From NCBI RefSeq assembly GCF_001894785.1, contig NZ_BCWW01000001.1, positions 434,001 to 498,000 on the forward strand: a stretch of DNA of 64,000 nucleotides, written 5' to 3'. A program made the position numbers and the translations under genes. The DNA comes from Rhodococcoides fascians NBRC 12155 = LMG 3623 (lineage in GTDB: Bacteria; Actinomycetota; Actinomycetes; Mycobacteriales; Mycobacteriaceae). The first letter of the stretch is position 1, and every line of letters begins with the position of its first letter. This document shows, piece by piece, positions 38,973 through 47,487 of this stretch. The notes beneath the pieces are model-generated. The model did no database searches. It had not been told where the DNA came from and saw nothing but the letters and a program-made list of their open reading frames with translations.

Positions 38973-40862
38973 ATGGACGGCACTGCTCTCGATCGTCTCG
39001 GTTCCTCGGACGTGCCGGCTACCGCCGGCGGTGACGACACGGCCGAACTGACAGTTCAGAGGCTTCTGTTCGACGGCCCGTCGCCCCTGGTCAGCGCAGA
39101 CATGTACAGCGAGGTCCGCAAGGGCAACGCCGAGCGCACCCGCACCGGTGTCCGGATCGCCAAGCGCAGCGTCGTACATACCAACAGCTACTTCGGACGG
39201 TTCCCGGCCAGCTACTGGCAGCGGTGGACCACCGTCACCGAGGTGGTGTTCCGGGCGACCGTCGCCGGTGCCGGCCGGATCGATCTGGTGGCCACGGACT
39301 ACAAGGGTCACGAGCGCACGATGGCCAGCACAACGGTCGATTCCGCGAACGCGTCGACTCAGTTGGCCGTTCCCGTCGCCACCACGCAGTTCCTCGACGG
39401 CGGCGCACTGTTCGTTCGTTTCACCACGACGTCGAGCGAGCTGTCGGTACAGGACGCGGAGTGGACCGTCGCCGCTCCCGAGAAGTTGCGACCCACCTCG
39501 GTGGTGATCTGCACGTTCAACCGCGCCGACGACTGCGCCAACACCGTCGCAGCAATGGCCGACGACCCGATCGCTCTGCTCGGCGTCGACAACGTCTACG
39601 TCGTCGATCAGGGCACCGATCAGGTGCAGACGCGCGAGAAGTTCCAGCGCGTCGCGGCCGAACTGGGCGACAAGCTCGTCTACATCACGCAGCCCAACCT
39701 CGGCGGCGCGGGCGGATTCACTCGCGGGCTCTACGAGGTGCAGGGCAAGGGCGGCGATCCGGCCAACGTGATCTTCATGGACGACGACGTGCTGTGCGAG
39801 CCCGAGGCGATCGTGCGCATGAACTCGTTCGCAAACATGACCGTCGAGCCGGCGATCATCGGCGCCCAGATGCTGTACCTGCTGCACCCCGACCGCGTGC
39901 ACGTCGGTGCCGAGGTGGCCAACCTGCAGAAGCTCGAGGCCGGAGTCCACGTCAAGAACGCGGTATCGGACAAGAGCGCATTCAAGCGCAAGCGTCAGCA
40001 GGACGTCCGCGTCGACGCCGGATACAACGGCTGGTGGTCGTGCCTCATCCCGTCGGAGATCGTCGGGCAGGTCGGCTACCCGTTGCCGCTGTTCTTCCAG
40101 TGGGACGACATCGAGTACGGATACCGTTCGCGCGCAAACGGATTCGCCACCGTCACGCTGCCGGGCGCAGCGGTGTGGCACGCCGACTTCGCGTGGAAGG
40201 ACTGGGACGAGTGGCACCGCTACTTCAACCTGCGCAACGGCATGATCACCGCCGCCCTGCACATCGAACTCGACGGTAAGACGCTCGCCAAGCAGCTGTT
40301 CACCGACCTGCTTCGCTACCTGGTGTCGATGCAGTATGGCATGGCGTACACGCTGATCAAGTCCGTCGAGGACTTCCTGGCCGGTCCGGAACATCTGCTC
40401 GACGGCGGCATGGACGCGGCCGGTTCCATTCGGCGCGAGCGCGCAGCGTACGGAGAAACCAAGCGGCACAACGCCAACGACGTACCGGGGGTGCGTCCGG
40501 CCGACATGTTCATCACCCCGGCCGGCCCGCACCCGAAGAAGAGCATGGAATTCGCCGTGCTCGCCAAGCGCGTCCTCAACCAGTGGCGCGGCACGGTGGA
40601 TCCGGGCCCCGTTTCCATCTCGGCCGACGACGCGCACTGGTGGCACGTCTCGCTGTTCTCCCACGCGATCGTCACCGACCGCTCGCAAGAGGGCGTCCGA
40701 GTTCGCAAGCGCAACAAGGCACATGCCGTCGAGCTGCTCAAGCGCGGGGTGTCGGCACTCAAGCGTCTGCGCACCGAGACACCCGCCGTGGCAGCGTCGT
40801 ACCGCGCCGCCGTCCCACAGCTGACGAGCCGCGAGAACTGGGCTCGTCTCTACGGGCAGTAG
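38973..40862 (+). CDS. glfT2: GlfT2, galactofuranosyltransferase (galactan polymerase)
   Basis: The 629-residue bifunctional GT2 enzyme extends galactan with alternating beta-1,5 and beta-1,6 galactofuranose. It shows the N-terminal beta-rich domain (residues 1-165), the fold entry TSVVICTFNRADDC, the metal triad D270-D271-D272 in IFMDDDVLCEP, NLGGAGGFTRG, and FFQWDDIEYGYRSRANGF with the catalytic Asp, followed by AWHADFAWKDW and a helical C-terminal domain. All known catalytic motifs are present. Upstream lie 137 bases without a gene. Its stop abuts the convergent methyltransferase stop. Confidence 0.96.
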   Translation: MDGTALDRLGSSDVPATAGGDDTAELTVQRLLFDGPSPLVSADMYSEVRKGNAERTRTGVRIAKRSVVHTNSYFGRFPASYWQRWTTVTEVVFRATVAGAGRIDLVATDYKGHERTMASTTVDSANASTQLAVPVATTQFLDGGALFVRFTTTSSELSVQDAEWTVAAPEKLRPTSVVICTFNRADDCANTVAAMADDPIALLGVDNVYVVDQGTDQVQTREKFQRVAAELGDKLVYITQPNLGGAGGFTRGLYEVQGKGGDPANVIFMDDDVLCEPEAIVRMNSFANMTVEPAIIGAQMLYLLHPDRVHVGAEVANLQKLEAGVHVKNAVSDKSAFKRKRQQDVRVDAGYNGWWSCLIPSEIVGQVGYPLPLFFQWDDIEYGYRSRANGFATVTLPGAAVWHADFAWKDWDEWHRYFNLRNGMITAALHIELDGKTLAKQLFTDLLRYLVSMQYGMAYTLIKSVEDFLAGPEHLLDGGMDAAGSIRRERAAYGETKRHNANDVPGVRPADMFITPAGPHPKKSMEFAVLAKRVLNQWRGTVDPGPVSISADDAHWWHVSLFSHAIVTDRSQEGVRVRKRNKAHAVELLKRGVSALKRLRTETPAVAASYRAAVPQLTSRENWARLYGQ

Positions 40863-41726
40863 CTAGTTCGACCGGACCTTGGGTGCCGTGCGAATCCGTA
40901 CGACGACCTGTTCGTTGTCGGCGGTGTACCCGAGGTAGTCGAATTCGGTGCCGGTGCGTGCGACGAATTCCGTCCACGCCCGGTACTCGTGGTTGCGCCA
41001 GCCGGGGAAGTTGAAGTACTCGTCGAACACGATGACGGTGCCCACTGCGAGTCGATCGGCCACGAGGTCCAGCACGGTGACCGTCGACGAGTACAGGTCG
41101 GCGTCGAGGTGCAGGAAGGCCAATTTCTCGTGGTGGCCCTTCAGGAATCCCGGCAGCGAATCCTCGAACAGCCCCGGGACGATCTGTGCGCCGGGCACTT
41201 CGGGGATCGTGTCCTGCTCGAAGAGTCCCTTCGGAAAGCCCGTACGCCAGGTCTCGGGTAGGCCGGAGAACACGTCGAATCCGGCGACGACGGTGATGTC
41301 CTTACGCGACGCCAATTCCTCGGCGATGATCTCGAGCGTCGTCCCGCTGGCCACTCCGAACTCGAGCGCCATGCCGCGGATGGAGACCTCACCGAGTGCG
41401 AATCGCAGCGTGGCGTGCGGCCGCAGGAAGGTCGGGGCCTCCGGCATCATCTCTTCGGCGAACTCTGCGCTCTGGGCGGCGGCTTCGACGTCGGAAGCGT
41501 ACGGAATGTCGCGACGCATCCGCATTTCGAGACCGCGAATGAAGGCGTGCAAATCGTCGATCTCACGTCGTTGACGTTCGAGGACGTCGAGCAATTTCGC
41601 TTGCTGATCGCTGGTCTGCTCGGCCAGCTGCGCGGTCTGCTGCGCCAGAACCTCACCGATTGCTCGTTGAAGTTTTTCTCGAGCCGACGACTTGATGCGA
41701 TCCGCGAGCTTCCGAGGTTCCGTCAT
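40863..41726 (-). CDS. TylF/MycF-type SAM-dependent methyltransferase with coiled-coil N-terminus
   Basis: The product has 287 residues from the ATG at 41726; a GTG two codons upstream is possible. Residues 10-75 form an amphipathic helix rich in Gln and Glu. The methyltransferase core follows: LEFGVASGTTLEIIAEEL (motif I region), VAGFDVFSGLPE, LHLDADLYSSTVTVLDL and GTVIVFDEYFNFPGWRNHE, matching sugar O-methyltransferases such as TylF/MycF with their metal-binding Asps. It is 39 bases downstream of glfT1 on the same strand, so methyl capping of a galactan or other exported glycan is plausible. Coiled-coil N-termini are known in chain-terminating methyltransferases of Wzm/Wzt-dependent polymers. 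Confidence 0.75.
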   Translation of the reverse strand: MTEPRKLADRIKSSAREKLQRAIGEVLAQQTAQLAEQTSDQQAKLLDVLERQRREIDDLHAFIRGLEMRMRRDIPYASDVEAAAQSAEFAEEMMPEAPTFLRPHATLRFALGEVSIRGMALEFGVASGTTLEIIAEELASRKDITVVAGFDVFSGLPETWRTGFPKGLFEQDTIPEVPGAQIVPGLFEDSLPGFLKGHHEKLAFLHLDADLYSSTVTVLDLVADRLAVGTVIVFDEYFNFPGWRNHEYRAWTEFVARTGTEFDYLGYTADNEQVVVRIRTAPKVRSN

Positions 41727-41765
41727 GGGCACACGGTAGCTGGTGAGGACGCGTTCGCAAACACG

Positions 41766-42668
41766 TCAGGGCTTGCGAAAGTGCTCTCGACGGCCGAGTC
41801 CGCGCAACCGGAACCACTCCGCCAGACCGCGAGGATTCCTGGTGGTGATCAGGAAGAACCAGGTGAAGCGAATCCACTCCTGCGGCAACAGCTTTCGCAT
41901 ACCAGGCTGCGACATCAGGTAACCGCGGTTGCGGTAGGTGAAGTACCGCTTGGTCGCATCCTCCGGGTACTGCGTGTGCATCCGCCCACCGAGGATCGGC
42001 TTGAACTCCTCGGCCCCGTTCGGGTGCACGTACGCGGCCGTGAGACACGTTCCGAACTTCAGGCCCGAGCGCTGCAATCGGCGGTGTACTTCCACCTCGT
42101 CGCCGCGCACGAACAGACGCAGATCCGGCACGCCGACCGCGTCGATCGTCGACGCCTTGAACAGTGCTCCGTTGAACAACGATGCGATGCCTTCGAGCAG
42201 ATCGTCGTCCGGATTCTCCGGGTCGATCAACTCCGAGCGAAGACGACGCCACTCGACGCCGCGTCGCAGCGGAAACGCCAAGCGATCCGGATCCTCGATG
42301 TCACAGACGACGGGGGAGACCTCGTCCAGTCCGTGCGCGAGCGCGCAGTCGTAGAGGGTCTCGAGCACCTTCGGGCCCTCGGGGCGGCCGTCGTCGTCGG
42401 CGAGAAACACCCAATCCGCACCGAGCGAGAGCGCATACAGAATGCCGAGCGCGAATCCGCCTGCGCCACCCAGGTTGTGCTGCGAGCCGAGGTACGTCGT
42501 CGGCAGGGCCGTCGACCCCACCAACTCACGCACGGCCGGCTCGTTCGCATTGTCGACGACGACCAGATGATCGAGCGGACGCGTCTGGGCACCGATCACG
42601 TCCAACGACACAGCCAACAACTCACGCCGCTTGTGCGTGACGATGACCCCGACAATCTTGTCAGGCAT
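41766..42668 (-). CDS. glfT1: GlfT1, galactofuranosyltransferase (galactan initiation)
   Basis: The product has 300 residues from the ATG at 42668 (MPDKIVGVIVTHKRREL); an ATG at 42680 would overlap the ABC gene further. GlfT1 adds the first galactofuranoses to the decaprenyl-PP-GlcNAc-Rha linker. Motifs are VVVDNANEPA, YLGSQHNLGGAGGFALG, WVFLADDDGRPEG, RLFVRGDEVEVHRRL and GGRMHTQYPEDATKRYFTYRNRGY. The match to remembered mycobacterial GlfT1 (Rv3782) is strong. As in mycobacteria, it clusters with the Wzt/Wzm exporter. Confidence 0.95.
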   Translation of the reverse strand: MPDKIVGVIVTHKRRELLAVSLDVIGAQTRPLDHLVVVDNANEPAVRELVGSTALPTTYLGSQHNLGGAGGFALGILYALSLGADWVFLADDDGRPEGPKVLETLYDCALAHGLDEVSPVVCDIEDPDRLAFPLRRGVEWRRLRSELIDPENPDDDLLEGIASLFNGALFKASTIDAVGVPDLRLFVRGDEVEVHRRLQRSGLKFGTCLTAAYVHPNGAEEFKPILGGRMHTQYPEDATKRYFTYRNRGYLMSQPGMRKLLPQEWIRFTWFFLITTRNPRGLAEWFRLRGLGRREHFRKP

Positions 42669-43479
42669 CGGTTTGCCCATCAGGTCCGTCTTCCCGCTCG
42701 ATCTCTTTCAGGATCTGCGCGACGTGGTCTCCGGCGTCGTCGCCGTCGTATGCCCTCACCACGTCCTCGATGCCGCCCTGCTGGCGAATCTGGCCGTGAT
42801 CGATCCACATCGCGGTGTCGCACAGCTGAGCCAGGAATTCGTTGGAGTGGCTGGCGAACACCAGGATTCCCGAGCGCTTCACCAACTGCTGCAGTCGGTG
42901 CCGGGCCTTCTTCATGAACTCCGCGTCGACGGCACCGATGCCCTCGTCGAGCAGCAGGATTTCCGGGTCGATGCTGGTGACGACGCCCATCGCGACGCGC
43001 ACCCGCATACCCGTGGAGTAGGTGCGCAACGGCATGTCGAGGTAGTCACCGAGTTCGGTGAAGTCGGCGATCTCGTCCATCTTCGCGAGCATCTGCTTGC
43101 GCGTCTGGCCGAGGAACAGGCCGCGGATGATGATGTTCTCGTAACCGGAGATCTCCGGGTCCATACCGACGCCCAGATCGAACACCGGCGCGACGCGGCC
43201 GCGAATGGTGGCGCTGCCTCGCGTCGGCTCGTAGATGCCCGAGAGCAGCCGCAGCAGCGTCGACTTGCCCGCGCCGTTGTGACCCACCAGTCCGACGCGA
43301 TCGCCGTCCTTCAGGTTCATCGTGATGTTCTTGAGGGCTTCGACGACGACGACGTCGGAGGAGTTCCGGTCGATGGCACCGCCGGCTTTGCCGAGAAATG
43401 CCTTCTTCAGTGACCGCGTCTTGGCGTCGAAGATCGGGAAGTCGACGCACGCGTCATGGGTATCGATGCTGATGGACAA
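42661..43479 (-). CDS. wzt: Wzt, ABC transporter ATPase for galactan export
   Basis: The 272-residue ATPase has Walker A GHNGAGKST, Q-loop region VAPVFDLGVGMDPE, signature YSTGMRVRVAMG, Walker B ILLLDEGIGAVD and switch FASHSNEF. The F-D-L-G-V-G-x-D-P-E segment is a mark of polysaccharide/teichoic-acid-type exporters. No C-terminal carbohydrate-binding domain is present, as in the Rv3781 type. It follows the permease gene by 10 bases and overlaps glfT1. Confidence 0.93.
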   Translation of the reverse strand: MSISIDTHDACVDFPIFDAKTRSLKKAFLGKAGGAIDRNSSDVVVVEALKNITMNLKDGDRVGLVGHNGAGKSTLLRLLSGIYEPTRGSATIRGRVAPVFDLGVGMDPEISGYENIIIRGLFLGQTRKQMLAKMDEIADFTELGDYLDMPLRTYSTGMRVRVAMGVVTSIDPEILLLDEGIGAVDAEFMKKARHRLQQLVKRSGILVFASHSNEFLAQLCDTAMWIDHGQIRQQGGIEDVVRAYDGDDAGDHVAQILKEIEREDGPDGQTDA

Positions 43480-43489
43480 CTGCTGACCC

Positions 43490-44326
43490 CTAAACCCAGT
43501 AGGGCACGCGGGCCCGGTACTTCTTGAGAGCGAGAATGGCCAGCGCCCATCCGACGACGGTGAACCCGAGCACGATGTACCAGTGGTACGCCTGCTGGTC
43601 CTCGCCGATCAGAGGGGCGCGGATGATGTCCAGGTAGTGGAAGAGCGGGTTGATCTCGACGAGCTTGGCGCGTTTCGCGGCCTCGCCGCCCATCTGCACG
43701 AGTCCCGATGTGGTCCACACGATCGGCGTCATGAAGAACATCAGCGTGACGAAGCTGCCGAGGATCGGGGCGATGTCGCGGTAGCGGGTGGCGATGATGC
43801 CGAAGAGGATCGACACCCACACCGCGTTGAGCAGAATCAGGACCAGCGCCGGAATCGCGAAAATCACGGTCCAGTGCAGTCCGCCGGGCGGCCAGAAGAT
43901 CGCGATGATGATCACGTAGATCAGCAGGTTGTGGCCGAGCAGCAGGAGCTGACGCCACACCAGGCGATACACGTGCACGCTGAGCGCACTGGGCAGCTGC
44001 TTGATCAGACCCTCGTTGGCGACGAAGACGTCTCCGCCCTCGAGAATCGCGGCACTGATGAGGTTCCAGATGATCAGGCCGACCGTGACGTGCGGCAGGA
44101 ACTCGCGCAGATCGATGTCGAGAAGCACCGAATACAGCAGGCCCATGGCGATGGCCTGCACGCCGGTGGCGATGGTGATCCAGAACGGGCCGATCACCGA
44201 CCGTCGATAGCGCTGCTTGATGTCCTGCCAGCCGAGATGCAGCCACAGCTCACGCTGGTTGAAACCGGTCCGCAGATCGCCGAACGCGCGCCGATAAGTC
44301 TGTGAGTCCGAAACCGGAGCAGGCAT
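43490..44326 (-). CDS. wzm: Wzm, ABC transporter permease for galactan export
   Basis: The 278-residue ABC-2 type permease has six TM segments. The ATG at 44326 has GGAG five bases upstream; an extension upstream is possible but unlike the family. Conserved features are LWLHLGWQDIKQRYRRSVIGPFW at the cytoplasmic interface helix and a final WALAILALKKYRARVPYWV. With Wzt it moves lipid-linked galactan across the membrane (Rv3783 counterpart). The gene leads wzm-wzt-glfT1-methyltransferase. Confidence 0.93.
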   Translation of the reverse strand: MPAPVSDSQTYRRAFGDLRTGFNQRELWLHLGWQDIKQRYRRSVIGPFWITIATGVQAIAMGLLYSVLLDIDLREFLPHVTVGLIIWNLISAAILEGGDVFVANEGLIKQLPSALSVHVYRLVWRQLLLLGHNLLIYVIIIAIFWPPGGLHWTVIFAIPALVLILLNAVWVSILFGIIATRYRDIAPILGSFVTLMFFMTPIVWTTSGLVQMGGEAAKRAKLVEINPLFHYLDIIRAPLIGEDQQAYHWYIVLGFTVVGWALAILALKKYRARVPYWV

Positions 44327-44430
44327 CTGTTCTCCTGCCTCGCTCTCGGGATCCTTCGCTGGTGCCGACACGACGGTCGACACTACCTGCAATCGACCAT
44401 GCAGCTCATTTTGCAAGCGTGTGTGTGGTG

Positions 44431-45009
44431 TTACAGGTACTGGCCGGTACCGCTGCCGTGGCCGCCGCCCGGTGTGGGCATGACACCGGGAGGCAATGCG
44501 CCTTGACGCATCTGCTCGAGTTGGGCCCGTGCGGCCATCTGCTGAGCGAAGAGTGCCGTCTGGATGCCGTGGAACAGTCCTTCGAGCCAGCCGACGAGCT
44601 GAGCCTGCGCGATCCGCAGTTCGGCGTCGGTGGGCACGACGTCCTCGCCGAACGGCAGCACCAGACGCTCGAGCTCGTCGCGCAGCTCCGGGGCCAAGCC
44701 CTGCTCGAGCTCCTGGATGGACGATTTGTGGATTTCCTTGAGCCGGTTGCGGCTGGCGTCGTCGAGAGGTGCCGCGCGCACTTCTTCGAGCAGCTGCTTG
44801 ATCATCGTGCCGATGCGCATCACCTTGGCGGGCTGTTCCACCATCTCCGAGAGGTCCGATCCGTCGGACGACTCCTCGTTGGCCGCCGAGCCGGAAGCGC
44901 GGGCTGCAGCAGCGGTGGCTTCCTCGCGGCTCAGTGCGAGTGGCTCTCCGTTGGGGCCGATCACGACGACATGATCGCCGGGTGCATTGTTCGACTCGGA
45001 TTGCGTCAT
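44431..45009 (-). CDS. bpa: Bpa, bacterial proteasome activator
   Basis: The 192-residue protein has a long helical core (residues 55-165) preceded by a polar tail and followed by a Gly/Pro-rich linker ending in the tetrapeptide GQYL. That C-terminus is the signature by which Bpa (PafE) docks on the 20S proteasome and opens its gate without ATP. Inner motifs MRIGTMIKQLLEEVR and LVGWLEGLFHGIQTALFAQQM match the family. The gene lies next to the Wzm/GlfT1 genes, as Rv3780 does in mycobacteria. It is divergent from the SufS-like gene. Confidence 0.95.
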   Translation of the reverse strand: MTQSESNNAPGDHVVVIGPNGEPLALSREEATAAAARASGSAANEESSDGSDLSEMVEQPAKVMRIGTMIKQLLEEVRAAPLDDASRNRLKEIHKSSIQELEQGLAPELRDELERLVLPFGEDVVPTDAELRIAQAQLVGWLEGLFHGIQTALFAQQMAARAQLEQMRQGALPPGVMPTPGGGHGSGTGQYL

Positions 45010-45184
45010 GCATCCATCTTTACGCGTCGCCTGCCGTTGCGCGATCGACAGGGGCGATTATCCTGGTTCGGTCGTTCGCAACCGGGGTGTCAGGAGGATC
45101 GAAGCGTGCGTTGTTGGCTGCCGTTCCCTGGGGAAACGGGACGTGAAACACACCCTCGGCGGGTCGGCGCTTAGAGTGTCCGGC

Positions 45185-46390
45185 ATGGGGTACGACGTCG
45201 CACGGGTCAGAGGGTCCATTCCCTCCCTCGGCGACGGGTGGATTCATTTGGACCCTCAGCTGGGAATGCTGATTCCGGATCGCGTGTCGACGGCCGTCTC
45301 CACGGCGTTCCGGCACAGTGCGTCCAATCATTCGGCCGGCAACATTGCCGCCAAGCGGAGTGCTGCTCTGCTCGAATCCGCCCGCGTCGCAATCGCAGAT
45401 CTGGTCGGTGCCTATCCGTCCGGGGTGGTCATCGGACCGGACCGGGCGACGCTGCTGTCGTGGCTCGCCGATTCTCTGAGCTCCCGGCTCGGGCTGGGAA
45501 CCGGCCTGGTGCTCTCGCGTCTGGACGAGGAAGCCAACGTCGCGCCGTGGCTGCGGGTCGCCAGCCGAACCGGCGCACACGTGCGCTGGGCCGAGGTCGA
45601 GATCGATACGTGCGAGCTGCCCACGTGGCAGTTCGAGGAACTCATCACCTCCACCACCCGGCTCGTCGCGGTCACCGCGGCGTCGCCGATCGTGGGTAGC
45701 GCTCCCGACGTTCGCGTCGCGGCCGATCTGGTCCACGAGGTCGGTGGACTCATCGTCGTCGATGCCGCCGGAGCAGCCCCCTACGCACACGTCGACATCA
45801 AGGAACTCGGAGCCGACGTCGTCGCGATCGACGCGGCCGCGTGGGGTGGGCCGTCGGTGGGTGCGCTGATCTTCCGCGATCCGACACTGCTCGACCAGTT
45901 GCCGTCGATGTCGCTGAACCCGTCGGCGAAGGGGCCCGAGCGGCTCGAGGTCAGTGGTCATCAGTACGCGCTGCTGGCCGGTGTCGTGTCGTCCATCGAC
46001 TACCTGGCCAACCTCGACGACGCAGCGACGGGCACCCGACGTGAGCGGCTGGAGCTGTCGATCGGGTCGCTGCAGCACTATCAGGATCGGCTCTTCGAGC
46101 ATCTGATGGCTGCGCTCGCCACCCTCGACCACGTCATGGTGCTCGGCACTGCGCCCACGCGTATCCCGACCGTCAGCTTCACCGTCGACGGTATGCCCGC
46201 GGTGAAGGTGTCCGAGCAACTTGCGCAGGCTCGAATCGGCAGCGTCAGCGGGGTCCACGGTGGCAGTCGTCTGCTCGACGCCCTGGGCGTCAACGACGAA
46301 GGTGGTGCCGTCACCATCGGACTCGCTCCTTACACCACCCGGTACGAGATCGATCAGCTCGTGAAAGCTCTCGCTGCGCTCGCCCTGTGA
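45185..46390 (+). CDS. SufS/CsdA-like class V aminotransferase-fold protein lacking the PLP lysine
   Basis: The product has 401 residues from the ATG at 45185. The fold matches cysteine desulfurases: DGWIHLDPQLGMLIP, RLDEEANVAPWLR, VVDAAGAAPYAHVDI. Where SufS proteins have the Schiff-base Lys (HK in S-G-H-K-x-x-G-P), this protein reads IDAAAWGGPSVG, with no Lys. My memory of mycobacterial Rv3778c is that it reads AHAWGGPPVG, so the loss would be family-wide. The late Cys loop of true desulfurases is also not recognisable. Cysteine desulfurase activity is therefore doubtful; a structural or regulatory role is inference. Confidence 0.8.
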   Translation: MGYDVARVRGSIPSLGDGWIHLDPQLGMLIPDRVSTAVSTAFRHSASNHSAGNIAAKRSAALLESARVAIADLVGAYPSGVVIGPDRATLLSWLADSLSSRLGLGTGLVLSRLDEEANVAPWLRVASRTGAHVRWAEVEIDTCELPTWQFEELITSTTRLVAVTAASPIVGSAPDVRVAADLVHEVGGLIVVDAAGAAPYAHVDIKELGADVVAIDAAAWGGPSVGALIFRDPTLLDQLPSMSLNPSAKGPERLEVSGHQYALLAGVVSSIDYLANLDDAATGTRRERLELSIGSLQHYQDRLFEHLMAALATLDHVMVLGTAPTRIPTVSFTVDGMPAVKVSEQLAQARIGSVSGVHGGSRLLDALGVNDEGGAVTIGLAPYTTRYEIDQLVKALAALAL

Positions 46391-46413
46391 GAGCGGCTGC
46401 GCCGCACGTGCAC

Positions 46414-46441
46414 GGAACTTCGTAGCCCACTACGAAGTTCC
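46414..46441. terminator. Bidirectional terminator between SufS-like and quinone oxidoreductase genes
   Basis: GGAACTTCGTAG and CTACGAAGTTCC form a perfect 12-bp stem around the loop CCCA, flanked by CGTGCAC / CGCACG-type sequence. It sits between convergent stops at 46390 and 46464. Confidence 0.8.
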
Positions 46442-46463
46442 ACGCACGACCCTCGGACGCACA

Positions 46464-47453
46464 TCACTGCACGCGCAGGATGACCTTCCCGATCGTCTCG
46501 GCGTCGTCGAGCATCCGATGGCCTTGTGCTGCTTCGGTTATCGGGATTTCGGCATGCACGACGGCGGTGACGCGGCCCTCGGAGATCATCGGCCACAGGT
46601 GCGCGGTCATGTCGGCGACGATGTCGGCTTTGCTCGACGGTCCGGTCTCGGGGCGTCCACGCAATCCGGCCGCGTGTACCGAGCCGCGCTTGGCGAGGAG
46701 CTTGCCGAAGTTCAGCTCCCCCTTCACTCCTCCCTGCATTCCGATGGTGATGACGGTGCCGTCCATGGCGAGGGCATCGAGGTTTCGGTCGAGGTATTTT
46801 GCGCCCATGTTGTCCAGGATCAGGTCGGCTCCGTGATCGTTTGTCTGTGAACGGATTTCGGTGACGAAGTCTTGGTTCTTGTAGTCGATGAGGATGTCTG
46901 CACCGAGGTCCGCGCACATGTCCAGCTTGTACTTGGATCCGGCGGTCACGGCGACGGTGACGCCCATCTGTTTCGCGACCTGGATTGCGTGCGTACCGAT
47001 TCCGCTGCCGCCGCCGTGGATCAGCAGTACTTGGCCCGAACGCATGTGCGCATCCATCACCAGGTTGGACCACACCGTGGACGCGACCTCCGGAAGTGCT
47101 GCTGCCACATGGAGATCGAGGCCCGCAGGGATCGGGAACAGCTGGGTGGCAGGCACGGCGACCTGCTCGGCGTACCCGCCACCTGCCAGAAGCGCGCAGA
47201 CCCTGTCGCCGACGTTCCAGCCGCTGACGCCGTCACCGAGCTCGGAAATGATTCCCGAGCACTCGAGACCGAGGATCTCGCTGGCACCCGGGGGCGGCGG
47301 GTAGTTGCCCTGACGCTGCATCAGATCGGCACGGTTGACGGCGGTGGCGGAGACGTCGACGATCACCTGTCCGCGGGCCGGTCGTGGATCGGGAACCTCG
47401 GTCCACTCCATGACGTCGGGATCGCCGAATTCTTTCAGTGTGATTGCACGCAT
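46464..47453 (-). CDS. NAD(P)H:quinone oxidoreductase-like MDR protein
   Basis: The product has 329 residues from the ATG at 47453 (MRAITLKEFGDPDVMEW). Zinc-free medium-chain dehydrogenase features are NRADLMQRQGNYPPPPGAS, EVASTVWSNLV, the NADPH site LIHGGGSGIGTHAIQVAK and the downstream GAKYLDRNLDAL. Such enzymes reduce quinones or enones with NADPH. Rv3777 is the position-matched mycobacterial relative. It follows the aldo/keto reductase on the same strand by 34 bases, so the pair may be co-transcribed. Confidence 0.9.
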   Translation of the reverse strand: MRAITLKEFGDPDVMEWTEVPDPRPARGQVIVDVSATAVNRADLMQRQGNYPPPPGASEILGLECSGIISELGDGVSGWNVGDRVCALLAGGGYAEQVAVPATQLFPIPAGLDLHVAAALPEVASTVWSNLVMDAHMRSGQVLLIHGGGSGIGTHAIQVAKQMGVTVAVTAGSKYKLDMCADLGADILIDYKNQDFVTEIRSQTNDHGADLILDNMGAKYLDRNLDALAMDGTVITIGMQGGVKGELNFGKLLAKRGSVHAAGLRGRPETGPSSKADIVADMTAHLWPMISEGRVTAVVHAEIPITEAAQGHRMLDDAETIGKVILRVQ

Positions 47454-47487
47454 GCATCCATGATGCGCCACCGCTGTCGCAGGCGCT

